Part shown: positions 25,384 through 38,765 of the stretch, one piece after another
Position numbering within the stretch: the first letter of the stretch is position 1
Layout: each line of letters starts with the position of its first letter
Assembly: GCA_963693285.1 (NCBI GenBank)
Contig: OY848917.1
Location: forward strand, 9,362,192 to 9,426,191
Origin: Xestospongia muta
Taxonomy: Eukaryota > Porifera > Demospongiae > Haplosclerida > Petrosiidae
DNA: 64,000 bases
Direction of reading: 5' to 3'
Translations under genes and position numbers: made by a program
Notes under the pieces: generated by a model
Database searches by the model: none
The model's input: only the letters and a program-made list of their open reading frames with translations
What the model was told of the DNA's origin: nothing

Positions 25384-27448
25384 ATTCTAAAGTAAAAGAT
25401 AAAGATACAACTTAAATTTGTTCTAAATAAGTCTTGACCAATGAGAAGTCTCAAGACTAATTACAATTATAGGTATTCATATATTTAATAGAATTCTTAT
25501 AAAAAAACAGTTTGACATCTTAAGGATTCTTATTAGGTTAGAACAGTAGATATTCTTATATGATAAGAAATATAAACTTGACTTTGATTAGTTGCAATTA
25601 TCTCCAGTTTAGATAGCTTTGACATAAGTCATATGTAACATAACATATCAGTTTATGTTATACTATAATGATTAGTGTAAGGCTGTCTTCTAACTTCTCT
25701 TACTGGAATTTAGACAACATCAATGATACACATACATTCAAATATTTATTGACACACCCACATATATTATAGTATCACTTCCTGTATGACCTAATACTGG
25801 TAACAAAATACTAAAATGGGGGAAGTTGATTAACATTACTTCACAAAATAGGTGGTTTTTCTTTCAATACTGATGACACACCCAATATTGTTAGCCATAG
25901 AAACTGTTCAAATGATGCACACTTTAAAACTATCATATCAAAGCTTCTTATCAGTTCATCCATCCTAGGTCTAGTTTATTTTGGGGTTATGTTAGAGAAA
26001 TATTACTAACTAAGACAAATGATACTAACTAAAACATACTGATACAAGATGGACTTAAGTTTCAATCTAATCTAGCACTCAATCAGTAAAGCTACCAGAC
26101 CCACGGGGTTGGATACAAGGCATAAATCTCTGAAGTCACTAGGTTATGGCTTACAGACCTGAACCACAGATAAACCTTGTAGACAGTTCTGTCTCGTGTT
26201 GAATTGGTAGAGGTACCATACCAGATCAACACATTTGAATCTTGTGGTTTCGTTCTGGTTCTCTAGTAAAGTGTCTATATAAACTATATAGGCTCTATAC
26301 ATGATAGTCGCGGTACTATTTGTCTGTAATTACTATTGTAAGTTAAATACCTGAATCTACCAGGATCCTTCGTCTATTAGAATAATAAGAAAGCCTTTTC
26401 GGTTGATTTGGCCCACCGCTGACTATGCTTTGTTGACTTGTTGTGACATAAATTGTTAATGCCACACCCACTACTTAATTATTGAATGAACAACGGGTTA
26501 AAAACTCGTATCCGTGATGAAGAAGTCCCTAGCTTTCACATTGCTGTTTTCTAGCATGACAAAATTTAAACCTAGCCATCTTCTTCTCACTTAAACTACA
26601 ATTCAAAGCATTTTTAGCTGAGTCATGCTTATGTCACGTTTGTTATCATTTATTTATTAAAGGTATCGTACGTATGGCACAGGAAGTACATACTTCAATG
26701 AGAAATTAATATTATACTGTAGACCCTAAAGCCTAGATGTTAGAATGTATTAATTTTGCACTGGAGTATGCACTTCTTCTTCTGTATAAGCAGCCACTAT
26801 AATATTGATTCTTTTTGCCTAAGCTGAAATCAACCTTGTTAGGTCGTTTATACAATAACCAGACTGTTTTAAACAAGGTACTAGCGAATCTACCAACTTG
26901 GTCAGCTAGTTTGGTCCTGTTCTATCTCCAATAAAAGGAATTTTCAAAACATAGTCCATAGCTCTTTACTCCATATTACCTGATTGTGTTATGAGTGAAA
27001 GGAGCATTATCATTAATTAGGTTTTATACTTCTTATAAAAATCTTTATATCCACATTATTTCATAATTGTCTCTAATATTTTCATCTCATTATTGTAATT
27101 ATATATTTGTTTTATGTTGTAACTTTGTATATCACTAGTTTCTTTTGGTTACTCTGTGTGTGTGTGTGTCAACAATAACCTCAATCATGCCAAGTAATGT
27201 TGATTTAGGAAGTGATGTCAAATTGCATACCTTAGTAGCTCTGCTGAGCTGGTTGATGTAACTAGTATTTTGATTGATGATTATATCTATATTGTGCTCT
27301 TTAACAGTGTCTGTGGTGTGTCATAGAGTTTGTCTAATTTGTCTGTAGAAATAGTTGCTAGCATTGCTATAGCTTTCCTAGTAATACTGATCTGGTGTCT
27401 CTGTAGTGCTTCTGATTTAGTTAGTTGACCTTGTTCTATGCTTGTAAG
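25384..27448. other. Divergent intergenic region between VTI1A and the transporter
   Basis: This should hold both promoters, but no clear TATA box stands out. A tRNA-like stretch lies at about 26190-26270 ('gttgaattggtagaggta' then 'ggtttcgttctgg'), and a short (GT)n run at about 27157-27168. I see no gene. Confidence 0.4.
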
Positions 27449-29995
27449 ATGCTTAAATGGTTTCAAAACAAGACAAATCAAGTGAAGAATGATAAACCTC
27501 GAACCACTAATATCTTCTTTGGATTTTTCTTGATTGTCAATGTTGTAGTAGGTACTGGTTTTCTCTCTATACCTTACGCCTTCTTTCATGGAGGTATCTT
27601 GTCGGGGATACTGACATTATTGTTTATTACATTTCTATCATGGCTATGTGCCATTTGGGTTATAGAGACTATGGCAAGATCACAGGCAAGTTAACCCAAC
27701 TAGAGTAAGATAGTTAAAGAATATTAATATATACATGTATTTAGATTTTATACTTATTTACCAGCCTCAGATAGGTCTGCTTTACTTGTTTTTGTAGCAG
27801 AAGTATCTCTTTACTTTCAATATAGATTAGTGTTAAGTCTCAATTACCCAGACATATGAGAAAATAAACTGTAAACAAAGATGTGAAGGGAGGCATATCA
27901 TATTGTTTCAACAATTTTAATGTCACCCAACTCTGAAAAGGTAGTGACTTGTATTGGCTTCAAAATATAATCTAGAATAGGCCTTACTTTTCTTATAAAG
28001 GGTTTGCCTAACTCTCTCAGAAATATTGCCATTCCAATGAGCAATTGTGAATACAAGTTTCCTCATGAGAGTAATTGTATGTATCAGTAAATTGTACATG
28101 ACATCTGATCACAATCCACAAATTCCTTTAAAACCAAAATTTTATCTGTAAATAGCATTTTTCCTGTATGTCTGGTCATGTGAATGTGTTATGATTTGAT
28201 ATGTATGGATGTTATGATTTGATATGTATAGATAGGTTTAGTATCTATAGGATTGGTAATGTAATGGATGTTGTTAGATCCAAAACCTGTTCAATTCATT
28301 GCTATATTGACACCCAATGACTCAATAACATTATATGCATTTCCTTCATATAGGGTGTAACTGATTTTAAGGAAACACTAACACCTGGTACCTCTTTTCC
28401 TGCTCCTACAGATCAAAAGCCTGTGTTTAGTATTATTACAACTCGCAAGTTTGAAACTAGTGAAATGTGTGAGCTATTTGGAGGACGTTGGTCAAAAGTA
28501 GTATATCTGTTTCTACTTACCTTCCAAACTTTTTTAAGTTGTATGGCTTATTGTTCTGTAGCAGGATCAGCTTGGGCTAGCAGTCTACCTTTGAACTTTA
28601 ATAGAGTAGAAGAATGTACAGGAGAGGACTTTAAAGGACACATACTTCCAGAAGATGGGTGTGGCTATGCTTATCGATTCTGTGTCTTCTTGTTTGCTTG
28701 TATTGTGATTCCCTTCTCTCTTCTATCATTAAAAGAACAAATAGTTGTGCAGGTTGGACTTGGCCTATTACGTTTTGGTACTATAGGCGCTATAATTCTC
28801 TACTGTTTTATTCACTTGGTTCAGGGACATGAAATGGAAACTTGTTCTGATCCCGATGTATATGACACTTCTATGAAAATAAATGCTACACTAGATTTCA
28901 GAGAGATCACTTTTAAATTTGACATCACAGGCTGGCTTATATCAATACCCATCTTTACTTATGCTCACTCTTTACATGTATCCATTCCATCTCTTACTCA
29001 TCCCGTGAAACAAAAGCAGTGGTTGGGTCCTTTTTTTCATGTACTGTTCATCATATTAGGTGTGTGTTATATGTTACTTGGACTTATGGCATCACTATGG
29101 TTTAGAGAATGTATCATTGAAACTTGTACCCTAAACTGGGTATGTTTGAAATTATAATACATTTGCCATGATGCTAATATAATTGTGATCAACAAATTAT
29201 GTAATATAATTATAATCAGACTTAGCTGTTGTATTATTTGCATGTACGTTCCCCCATTCAGTCCTAACCTTTATACTGTTACTACATACATATACTATTT
29301 CCAAATCTATGTTAACACTTTATACAATATCGTTCCAATATGTCTTAACTCCATAATTATTTCATATTCTCATTTTTCAGGATCCATTTACAGAGCCTGG
29401 ACATAGTACAGCTCTACGTGCTCTCTCTTACTTTATTACTCTATTCCCTAGCATTGATGTTGTCTCTGCTTATCCATTAGCAGTACTTATCATGGTGAAC
29501 AATATCTATACTGTAGTGTTGGGACAAGATACCACTCAACATAAAAGATGGCGTTATACTCTGATTCATTTAGGAATGAAATTTTTGGCTGCTATTTTGC
29601 CAATTGGAGTGAGCTTTTTTGTGGCTAATTTAGTTTTTGTCACTAAGTATGCTGGTCTTATTGGTTTCTTTATCTGTTTCTATTTCCCAATTGTACTTCA
29701 GCTTCGATCACAATGGGTTTGTCAAAAAATGTTTTCTCCCATTTTGAACAATGTAAATTTGGCTGTTCAAGTTGAAGAAGATGTTTTAGTCAGTAATATT
29801 TCTGAGAAGACTCCTTTACTATCCTCATCAGTACCATTTTCTAAACGTCTGTCTACATTTCTATGTGGTAAAGGTGCTCCATGTTATACTACACCTTATT
29901 CTCTACCTATTCTCAGTTCTCCTATTGTTGTTATAATAACAGGTGTCATTACAGCATCATTCTTAGTGATGACTATTGCTGGCATGATTTTTTAA
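27449..29995 (+). CDS. AAAP-family membrane transporter, TMEM104-like
   Basis: Exons 27449-27685, 28354-29139 and 29381-29995 give 545 aa. The N-terminus has a short basic cytosolic stretch and then IVNVVVGTGFLSIPYAFFHG, the TM1 signature of amino acid/auxin permease (Aa_trans) proteins. About ten to eleven hydrophobic segments follow. Segments such as RKFETSEMCELFG, FDITGWLISIPIF..HSLHVSIPSLTHPV and TLNW..LFPSIDVVSAYPLA line up with the order of features in TMEM104. An extracellular Cys-rich loop follows TM3 (EECTGEDFKGHILPEDGCGY). Intron 1 must be GC-AG (cag|gcaagt at 27686), because the nearby GT donor gives a stop. The substrate is unknown; amino acids are inferred from the family. Exon 2 with its upstream intron was copied twice downstream (34750-36120 and 41205-41880). 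Confidence 0.85.
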
Positions 29996-31265
29996 ATATG
30001 TCAAGTAAATTTCTGTTATATGTATTACTAAACATGTGTTATTATTGTATTTGAACATGTTTTGTTCCCACCATCTTAAGCTTATTTAATTGATCTGTGT
30101 GTGAATAATTTTTGTGTGAAGTTACATTTTAGTTTGAGACTATTAACATTTATAAAATTAAAACACTATGAGGATAAGAAAACTATGTATTTTGGGATTA
30201 ATATTTTACGTTAATATTTACACTACTAAATATCAATAAATGTGAATCACAAATTCCATAGTTACATATACTGCCACATTTATACTTGATAAATAATTTG
30301 GAATAATGAGTTCTTATGTCCCCAATATCAAGCTTACATGATAGAAGAAAGAGTAAAGAATACATATAACTTGTGTGTGTATGCATACTTCCTGTCTGAT
30401 TATTAATATATCAGTGATAATGTCAGTTTAACAAAGGACCCCTCCAACTTGTAGTCATGTTGCACAAATTAATTTTATATTGATAATACATTTTAAAAGT
30501 ATATCTATGTTGTCATACAAGGTATTAACATCTTTTGTGTTACTTTTATGTTTGACTATGTTTCAGTCAGGAATTTAAAGCACAAAGTTAACAGTTACAT
30601 TATTCTCCCACTTTTGTACTTTATATTTAATTTTCTTGTCTGCACTGTTTATTCTATTACATGATAGTACATGTTTTATATACAGAGTATTTTACTGTGT
30701 GATGGTGTGCCCAGTGGTTAACATGCTTACATGTCAAAATTCTGTAGCAAAGAAAGCATATGTGCATTTTACTTGACTGTTTTCCACATTCATATATATT
30801 TAAGCCTGTCTAGTAATTTGCTAACAAATGTCACACCAAATCACTTATTAATGCATGTTGCTTATAATGATTTATTGTCATATTCTATTTGGTTAAAGAG
30901 TTAGTGTCACTAATGTTCTACTATGAACAAGTAATACTAGGGACATTTCACATATTAAAACTAAAATTAGCTACTATTAATTTTAAATCTTTATTATAAC
31001 AAATGTTATTCAAAGTTTAACAATGACATTCTCTCAACTTGTAGTAATGTTGCACAAATTAATTTTACACTAATAAATTACAACAAGTGTTATTCAATGA
31101 AATTTTATTAATAAAATTGCAAAAATAACATGTACATTACATCTGATAAAATGATATAGATATGCCATATAACAATAATTTAAAGTGATAATCTAATAAA
31201 GTTGACTTTTGATTGTGACAATAGAGAGTCAAATATATATTATAAAATTAAATTTAAAAATGACT
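29996..31265. other. Convergent spacer between transporter and trefoil copy 1
   Basis: Shared 3' region of two convergent genes. A recurring spacer motif 'acaaattaattttata' occurs near 30470 and, in related form, near 31055, 33455, 36997, 39892 and 45517, marking duplicated units. Confidence 0.5.
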
Positions 31266-31904
31266 CTACAGTTTTGAAGACAGTGAAAATAGTCCAATGA
31301 TATTAAAATGTAGCTCTTTCCACGGCATTGGGTCAGTGTTCTGGTTAGTTTCTGAATTATTTTTTTCAACTTCTGTAACAAGTCGAACTCCATTGACATC
31401 TCCTACACTTAAGTAATAATTCTGTCCATTATGTACAGTTCTAAGTCTAACATTAATTTGAGTACCAATAGGTTCCATAGTAAACTCAGCTCCTGTACCT
31501 TGTGATCCCTACATACAAGAATAAAGTTTAAGTTGTTACATAAAATGATAATCTACTCACTAAAGTTAGAGAGGATGGATGTATAACAGTTAATTCCATT
31601 TGTCCCATTTGACTCTGACTGATGATCTGATTTGTAGTATTTGGTTTATCCCAAATTTTAAGATTAACTAAACAAAATATGCTAATTAATATAGTTCAAA
31701 TTCAATAGTACTTTGTAAGACCCAATATTATTAAAAAGAGATAATTCTTTCAAACTTACAGACATTATTTAAACTTGTGGTACCAACAAGACCAATTCCT
31801 GGGATATGTGCCAAATGATATCCAGTTCCATGACAGAATAGAACATTAGTGAAATTAGCAGAAAAATTGGTAGTATTTTCAGTTGTATTGATAATATAAG
31901 ACAT
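31266..31904 (-). CDS. Beta-trefoil-like small protein, copy 1
   Basis: Exons 31904-31760, 31667-31561 and 31508-31266 give 164 aa. The fold reading rests on three approximate repeats: VLFCHGTGYHLAHIPGIGLV, then LTVIHPSSLTLGSQGTGAEF, then RTVHNGQNYYLSVGDVNGVR ending in KELHFNII. This alternation of short strands with Gly-rich turns and a closing aromatic-aliphatic strand is typical of beta-trefoils, and the GSQ turn recalls FGF/IL-1 proteins. That assignment is inference. The N-terminus has four N-glycosylation sequons within about 15 residues but no clear signal peptide from this ATG. An upstream in-frame ATG at 31934 adds a short hydrophobic stretch, but a splice acceptor (ttctcatttttag) overlaps it, so I prefer 31904. 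The 5' UTR exon probably ends near 31973 with a GTAAGT donor. Confidence 0.75.
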
Positions 31905-31934
31905 GATTATTGCTAAAAATGAGAATACAGACAT

Positions 31935-34131
31935 TGAGTATAATTATTGTTGAAGTTAAATTGAACTTACTTTTACTTCTTTAAATGTTTTGCAATAGTT
32001 ATATTATTATTTGATGTTAACTAGCAGTTTTGGTCTCCTTTAATACTGAGTTTGACAGGAAATCAAGGTAAAAGATTATGACAAGTTATGATGCATATCC
32101 TTATTAGAAAAGCAAGTCATTACAAAGAAACACATCCTACAGGTCACTGTCTTTCCTGTTTAATAAAACATGTTATGTGCAAAGTCAAAGGAAATTTCTT
32201 CTCTAATTACTATGGAATGTTGAGAGGTCATTTCCTTAAAAGAATACTTTAATTCAATTTCTTAAATGAATTTTTGCACTGATAAGTGAAACATATGTTT
32301 GTGAGCTACTTCTCCTTTTTTGTGTGCAAGTTAACATAACTAGGTACATGAAAGTCCACTAAGGGAGAAATCTTGAAATTAGCAAATACACTGTGGAAAC
32401 TATGGGAACCTGAATTGATAGGATAATCTTTGAACTGCAGGGTCATACTTTGAGAATATCAACAAATGATAGATGAAACGTGATAGAAGACAGTGTACCC
32501 ATGTATCAGACATTATATACATGTATATGATATAGTCTATGTAAAATAATGAAATTACTGCTGACATTAATAATCAATTTTTGTTAATTATTATAAACGT
32601 ATGTTTCTCAACACTAATGACCATCAATTTATTATAATAAATAATAATTATAAATTTAATAACACACCATCTGACCCTGGCAAATTATATACTTGTAGTC
32701 CATGTAATTAGTTTGACGTGGTTACCCATAGAAAGTTTTGTATTGATATGTGGCATTCCATGAATTAAGATAACCTCCATAAGACAAATATTTTGGCATT
32801 GTCACAAATGGCTGTGATACAATACTGGCAGTTTTGATGTAAGTAATGACAATATAAATGTTAATTATTACTGTTCCAATGGTTATAACAAAAATAAAGT
32901 ACATGTCTAGCTGTGGTAAATACATGGAGGGGAGTGATCTAGAACAGTATTTAATGTAAAAAAACATAATTGGACATTACTTCATAATTTTAATTACAAC
33001 AAAATAATAATCATTTTTCACAAGCTAAGTTGACATAACACTAAAGTGAGTTAGAGTTCTTTATCTAAGTGACATAACGATAATATTGAACAAGTCATGA
33101 TCTGTTGAAGAGTTTGTTCACCAAACTTGATCTAATTGTTACAAAATCTGTCACTAATGTGATTTATTTGTGGGAGTATTCAATGACAAATGACTCTAAA
33201 TATAGTAACACTGGATTATCAACATTTACTATATATGTATTGTATATATCATTATAAATATTATATATACTTATAGCATAATGGGTTCTATACTCACAGA
33301 TAAGCTGACATAATAAAGAAAGAGTAAAAAGAATCAATGTAACTTGCATATGCATACAAATAGTCAGTGTTATTACTGCCTGTCTGGTTTGTTTAAGTAT
33401 CAATGATAATAGCAGATTAACAAAGACATTCTCCCAACTTGTAGTCATGTTGTACAAATTAATTTTATACTGATAATACATTTAAAAGTATGTCTATGTG
33501 TCATACAAGATATTAACATCCTTTGTGTTACTTTGATGTTTGACTATGTCTGTTTCAGTCAGGAATTTAAAAGCACAAAGTTCATAGTTACATTATACTC
33601 CCACATTTGTACTTTATAAATAATTTAGTAATGAAATGGCAAAATATAGCATGCACTGCTTATTCTATTACATGATAGTACATGTCTTATGTACAGATTA
33701 TTTTAATGTGAGATTCAATGTCCATAATATAACATGTTTTATATGAGAAAACTCTGTAGCAATTGAAAAGAAATGTGCATTATTAAATATTTCCTCTTTG
33801 AAGTGAGTTTTAAACCCGACCAGTAACTTTCCAATAATGTCACCTTAAACGGTTTATTAAGGCATATCACTTATAATAGTTTATTGTCATCTTACATTTG
33901 ATTTTTAGACAGTTATTGTCACTAATGTTGTACTATGAACAAGTAATACTAGGAACATTTTATATATTGGTAAATTAACTACTATTGGTTTTAATCCTTT
34001 ATTACAACAATGAAAATCTTATTAATAAAATTACAAAATCACACATTACATCTGATAAGATGACTATTTTGATTGTGACAATAGAAAGACAAAAGTATAC
34101 ATATATTATATAATTAATTTATAAAATGACT
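31935..34131. other. Spacer between trefoil copies 1 and 2
   Basis: Contains the copy 1 promoter and 5' UTR exon (about 31973-32050), an orphan transmembrane exon (32722-32938), and unit spacer sequence related to 36100-37500, 44930-46000 and, more distantly, 49150-49450. No other gene is supported. Confidence 0.45.
32722..32938 (-). other. Orphan terminal exon coding a transmembrane segment
   Basis: After an acceptor (gttctag) an open stretch of 71 codons codes YLPQLDMYFIFVITIGTVII and further hydrophobic residues, then a tail with SQPFVTMPKYLSYGGY and a stop. The tail (SQPFVTMP-YLSYGGY) is preserved in a decayed copy at about 44690-44830, which suggests it once coded for protein. I found no upstream exons, so it may be the end of a lost or unrecognised gene. 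Confidence 0.4.
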
Positions 34132-34720
34132 CTACAGTTTTGAAGACAATGAAGATAGTCCAATGATATTAAAATGTAGCTCTTTCCATGGCATTGGGTC
34201 AGTGTTCTGGTTAGCTTCTGCATTATTTTTCTCAGCTTCTGTAACAAGCTGAGCTCCATTGACATCTCCTACACTTAAGTAGTAATTTAGTCCATTATGT
34301 ACAGTTCTAAGTCTAACATTAATTTGAGTACCAATAGGTTCCATAGTAAACTCAGCTCCTGTACCTTGTGATCCCTACATACAAGATTAAAGTTTAAGTT
34401 GTTACATAAAATGATAATCTACTCACTAAAGTTAGAGAGGATGGATGTATAACAATTAATTTCATTTGTCCCATTTGACTCTGACTGATGATCTGATTTG
34501 TAGTATTTGGTTTATCTCAAATGTTAAGATTAACTAAACAAAATATGCTAATTAATATAGTTCAAATTAAATGATACTTTGTAAGACCCAATATTTTTAA
34601 AAAGAGATAATTCTTTTAAACTTATATGCATTATTTAAACTTCTGATATCTACAAGACCAATTCCTGGGATATGTGCCAAATGATATCCAGTTCCATGAC
34701 AGAACATTAGTGAGATTAAC
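34132..34720 (-). pseudogene. Trefoil copy 2, dead
   Basis: Exon C (34132-34374) and the exon B frame boundaries (34427-34533) match copy 1. Exon B carries a TGA at 34517-34519 where copy 1 has Trp (ATTTGG). In exon A (about 34622-34720) the donor GTAAGT has become ATAAGT, and about 10 bp are lost in the FCHG region. Its 5' end is replaced by transporter-intron sequence. Confidence 0.85.
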
Positions 34721-36120
34721 TTTAATATCACACATATCAGTAAAAGTAGTTATTTGCTTTAGTTTCAAAAAATATAATATAATATAAAACTTAACTTTCT
34801 TTATGAAGGCTTTTACTAATTCTTTCAGAAATATTGCCAGTCCAATGAGCAATTGTGAATACAAGTTTTCTCATGAGAGTAATTGTATGTATCAGTAAAT
34901 TGTACATGAAATCTGATCACAATCCACAAATTCCTTTAAAACCAAATTTTATCTGTAAATAGCACTTTTCCTGTATGTCTGGTCACGTGAATGTGTTATG
35001 ATTTGATATGTATGGATGTTATATTTGATATGCATAGATAGGTTTAGTATCTATAGGATTGTTAATGTAATGGGTGTTGTTATATCCAAAACCTGTTCAA
35101 TTCATTGCTATATTGACACCCAATGACTCAATAACATTATATGCATTTCCTTCATATAGGGTGTAACTGATTTTAAGGAAACACTAACACCTGGTACCTC
35201 TTCTCTTGCTCCTCCAGATCAAAAGCCTATGCTTAGTATTATTATAAGTTGCAAGTTTGAAACTAGTGAAATGTGTGACTATTTGGAGGACGTTGGTCAA
35301 AGTAGTATATCTGTTTCTACTTACCTTCCAAAATTTTTAGGTTGTATTGCTTATTGTTTTGTAGCAGGATCAGCTTGGGCTAGCAGTCTACCTTTGAACT
35401 TTAATAGAGTAGAAGAATGTACAGGAGAGGACTTTAACTGACACATACTTCCAGAAGATGGGTGTGGCTATGCTTATCAATTTTGTGTCTTTTTGTTGCT
35501 TGCATTCTAATTCCTTTCTCTCTTCTATCATTAAAAGAGTAAGTAGTTGTGCAGGTTGAACTTGGCCTATTACGTTTTGGTACTATAGGTGCTATAATCC
35601 TCTACTGTTCTATTCACTTGGTTCAGGGACATGAAATGGAAACTTGTTCTGATCCTGATGTATATGACACTTCTATGAAGATAAATGCTACACTAGATTT
35701 CAGAGAGATCACTTTTAAATTTGACATCACAGGCTGGCTTATTTCAATGCCCATTTTTATATATATATGCTCACTCTTTACATGTATCCATTCCATCACT
35801 TACTCATCCTGTGAGACAAAAGCAGTGGTTGGGTCCTTCTTTTCATGTACCTTTCATCATATTAGGTGTGTGTTATATATATGTCACTTGGACTTATAGC
35901 ATTACTATGGTTTAAAGATTGTATCATTGAAACTAAATACATTGAACTGGCCATGTTTTTAATTGTAATACATTTACAATGATGCTATATTATGAAATGT
36001 AATTATGTAATGTAATTATAATCAGAATTAGCCATTGTATTATTTGTATGTACATTCCCCCATCCAGTCCTAACCTTTATACTGTTACCACATGCATATG
36101 CTAACTGCAAATCTATTTAT
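34721..36120 (+). pseudogene. Transporter exon 2 copy (truncated pseudogene 1)
   Basis: Matches 27940-29290: the intron tail plus exon 2 of the AAAP transporter. Exon 2 (about 35160-35940) has single-base deletions near 35278 and 35299 relative to the parent, a TGA at about 35438 and a TAA at about 35540. Exons 1 and 3 are missing. Long stretches such as GHEMETCSDPDVYDTSMK are unchanged, so the copy is fairly young. Confidence 0.85.
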
Positions 36121-37511
36121 TGCATGATATTAGATATTTAATGTACAGAGTATTTTAGTGTGTAATTGAGCTGTTTATCTGAGTATAGAGGGGAAAAATT
36201 AAGCAAGTCACAAAATGTTGGAGAGTGGAAATTTCAATCACCAGACTCAAGTTAATTGTTATACAATCTGTTGCTAATGTAATGTACATGTGGGAGTATT
36301 CAATGACATATGGTTCTAAATATAGAACACTGGATTATACTGTCAACATTTACTATACATATTGTGTATACTAATATAAATATTATGTATACTTATAGCA
36401 TTATGGGTTCTGTACCCCCCAATATTACAGTGGACTGTAGCAACAAAAATCCCAGTGACATTAATATACTTTGTTGTTGTATAGTTTAAGTGTACAAATA
36501 TTTGTATATCTGTAAACTGAATCCTCAACAAATATTACATAAGATGTTTTAAAGCTTCTTGACTATTTCTCCATTAATGTGTCATGCAGCCAAACTATCT
36601 TTGTGACAAGTGAGGTGGTCTATAAAGAATTACTATCAATTTAAAGATTTACTACAAGACAGTGTAAATCATTAGTCAATCAATCAAAATAGCATATAAT
36701 TTATATTAATCAGTGAGCTGTAGTTAATTCAATTGCCTTTATATGTCATGTAAGGTTCTGTCATGGTACAACCAGTGATAACCCAGCTTTTTCTTTTATC
36801 ATTTGAAATATTAAGCTGTTATTTTCACAATATCGAGCTAATACAATAACAGAATAGAGTAAAGAATGCACGTAACTTGTATGTGTATACACATAGGTAG
36901 TGTTATTACTGCTTGTCTGATTTGTTTAAGTATCAGTGATAATAGCAATATTCAAATAGTTGAACAATGACATTCTCCCAAACTGTAGTCATGTTGTACA
37001 AATTAATTTTATACTGATAATACATTTAAAAGTATGTCTATGTTGTTATACAAGGTATTAACATCCTTTGTGTTACTTTGATGTTTGACTATATCTGTTT
37101 CAGTCAGGAATTTAAAAGTACAAAGTTCACAGTTACATTATACTGCCACATTTGTACTTTATAAAGAATTTAATTAGTCTGCACTGTTTATTCTATTACA
37201 TGATAGTACATGCTTTATGTACAGAGTATTTTTGTGTGTGATGGTGTGTCCATTGGTTAACATGTTTCACGTGACAAAATTCTGTAGCAAAGAAACTGTA
37301 TGTACATTTTTCTTGACTGTTTTCCTCATTGATATAAGTTTTAAGCCTGTCCAGTAACTTGCTAACAAATGTCACACTAAATCGTTTATTAAGGCATGTC
37401 ATTTATAATGATTTACTGTCACCTTCAATTTGGTTAGACAGTTAATGTCACTAATGCTTTACTATTAACATATAATACTAGGAACATTTTAATTGTATGT
37501 AGATTCTTTCA
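36121..37511. other. Spacer between trefoil copies 2 and 3
   Basis: Duplicated-unit spacer. On the plus strand an ATG context at about 36403 (atgggttctgtacc) recurs at 45203 (atgggttctgtaccc), 49412 (atggagtctgtatc) and 56940 (atggattctgtatc). Short homologous frames follow, but none is long enough to call. Confidence 0.4.
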
Positions 37512-37667
37512 AACTTACAGGCATTATTTAAACTTGTGATGCCTACGAGACCAATTCCTGGGATTATGTGCCAAATGATATCCAGTTCCATTACAAAACA
37601 GAACATTAGTAAAATTAGCAGAAAAATTGGTAGTATTTTTAGTTGTACTGATAATATAAGACATGAT
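37512..37667 (-). pseudogene. Orphan trefoil exon A
   Basis: A lone copy of exon A, from donor (cttacag) to the ATG region, without exons B or C. A one-base insertion (gggattatgtgcc) breaks the frame. Confidence 0.8.
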
Positions 37668-37994
37668 TATTGCTAAAAATAAGAATACTGACAATGATTA
37701 TAATTATTATTGAAGTTAACTTGAACTTATTTCTACAAATTGTTCAAACTGTAGTCATGCTGCACAATTAATTTTGGTAAATTTACTACTATTGGTTTTA
37801 ATCCTTTACTACAACAAGTGTTATTCAATGAAATTTTAATGAACAAATTTGTCAATAACATGTACATTACATCTGATAAGATGATATAGATATGCTATAC
37901 AATAATAAAATAAAGTGATAATCTAGTAAAGTGGACTTTGATTGTGACAAAGTCAGAAGTACATATATATTATAATATTATTTTAAAAATGACT

Positions 37995-38633
37995 CTACAG
38001 TTTTGAAGACAGTGAAGATAGTCCAATGATATTAAAATGTAGCTCTTTCCATGGCATTGGGTCAGTATTCTGGTTAGCTTCTGCATTATTTTTCTCAGCT
38101 TCTGTAACAAGTCGAACTCCATTGACATCTCCTACACTTAAGTAGTAATTCTGTCCATTATGTACAGTTCTAAGTCTAACATTAATTTGAGTACCAATAG
38201 GTTCCATAGTAAACTCAGCTCCTGTACCTTGTGATCCCTATATACAAGATTAAAGTTTAAGTTGTTACATAAAATGATAATCTACTCACTAAAGTTAGAG
38301 TGGATGGATGTATAACAATTAATTCCATTTGTCCCATTTGACTCTGACTGATGATCTGATTTGTAGTATTTGGTTTATCCCAAATTTTAAGATTAACTAA
38401 ACAAAATATGCTAATTAACATAGTTCAAATTAAATAGTACTTTGTAAGACCCAGTATTATTAAAAAGAGATAATTATTTCAAACTTACAGACATTATTTA
38501 AACTTGTTGTGCCAACAAGACCAATTCCTGGGATATGTGCCAAATGATATCCAGTTCCATGACAGAATAGAACATTAGTGACATTAGTAGATGGACTGGC
38601 AGTATTTTTAGTTGTACTGGTAATATAAGACAT
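37995..38633 (-). CDS. Beta-trefoil-like small protein, copy 3
   Basis: Exons 38633-38489, 38396-38290 and 38237-37995 have the same lengths (145, 107, 243 nt) and phases as copy 1 and keep an open frame of 164 aa. Repeat text is as in copy 1: FCHGTGYHLAHIPGIGLVGT, GSQGTGAEFTM, NYYLSVGDVNG and PMPWKELHFNII. The N-terminal 20 residues differ (MSYITSTTKN and on), which is where the family varies most. A TATAAAG-type box on the minus strand at 38758-38765 sits about 130 bp upstream of the ATG, with a short 5' UTR intron in between. Function unknown; beta-trefoil is inference. Confidence 0.75.
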
Positions 38634-38757
38634 GGTTATTACTAAAAATGAGAATACAGACAATGAACTAATTATTATTGAAGTAAAAAACTTACTTTTA
38701 CCTCTTATTTGTTTTGTATTAGTTATAATTTGATGTTAACTAGCAGTTTTGATATTC

Positions 38758-38765
38758 TTTATATA
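38758..38765 (-). promoter_or_regulatory. TATA box of trefoil copy 3
   Basis: TATATAAA read on the minus strand. The equivalent sequence exists upstream of copies 6 and 7 at the same relative place. Confidence 0.6.

Noticed and set aside
31905..31934. Upstream ATG of trefoil copy 1 as the true start with a hydrophobic leader
   Set aside because: The stretch overlaps a splice acceptor (ttctcatttttag), its hydrophobic codons follow from the T-rich tract, and copies 6 and 7 lack the ATG. Kept only as a finding.
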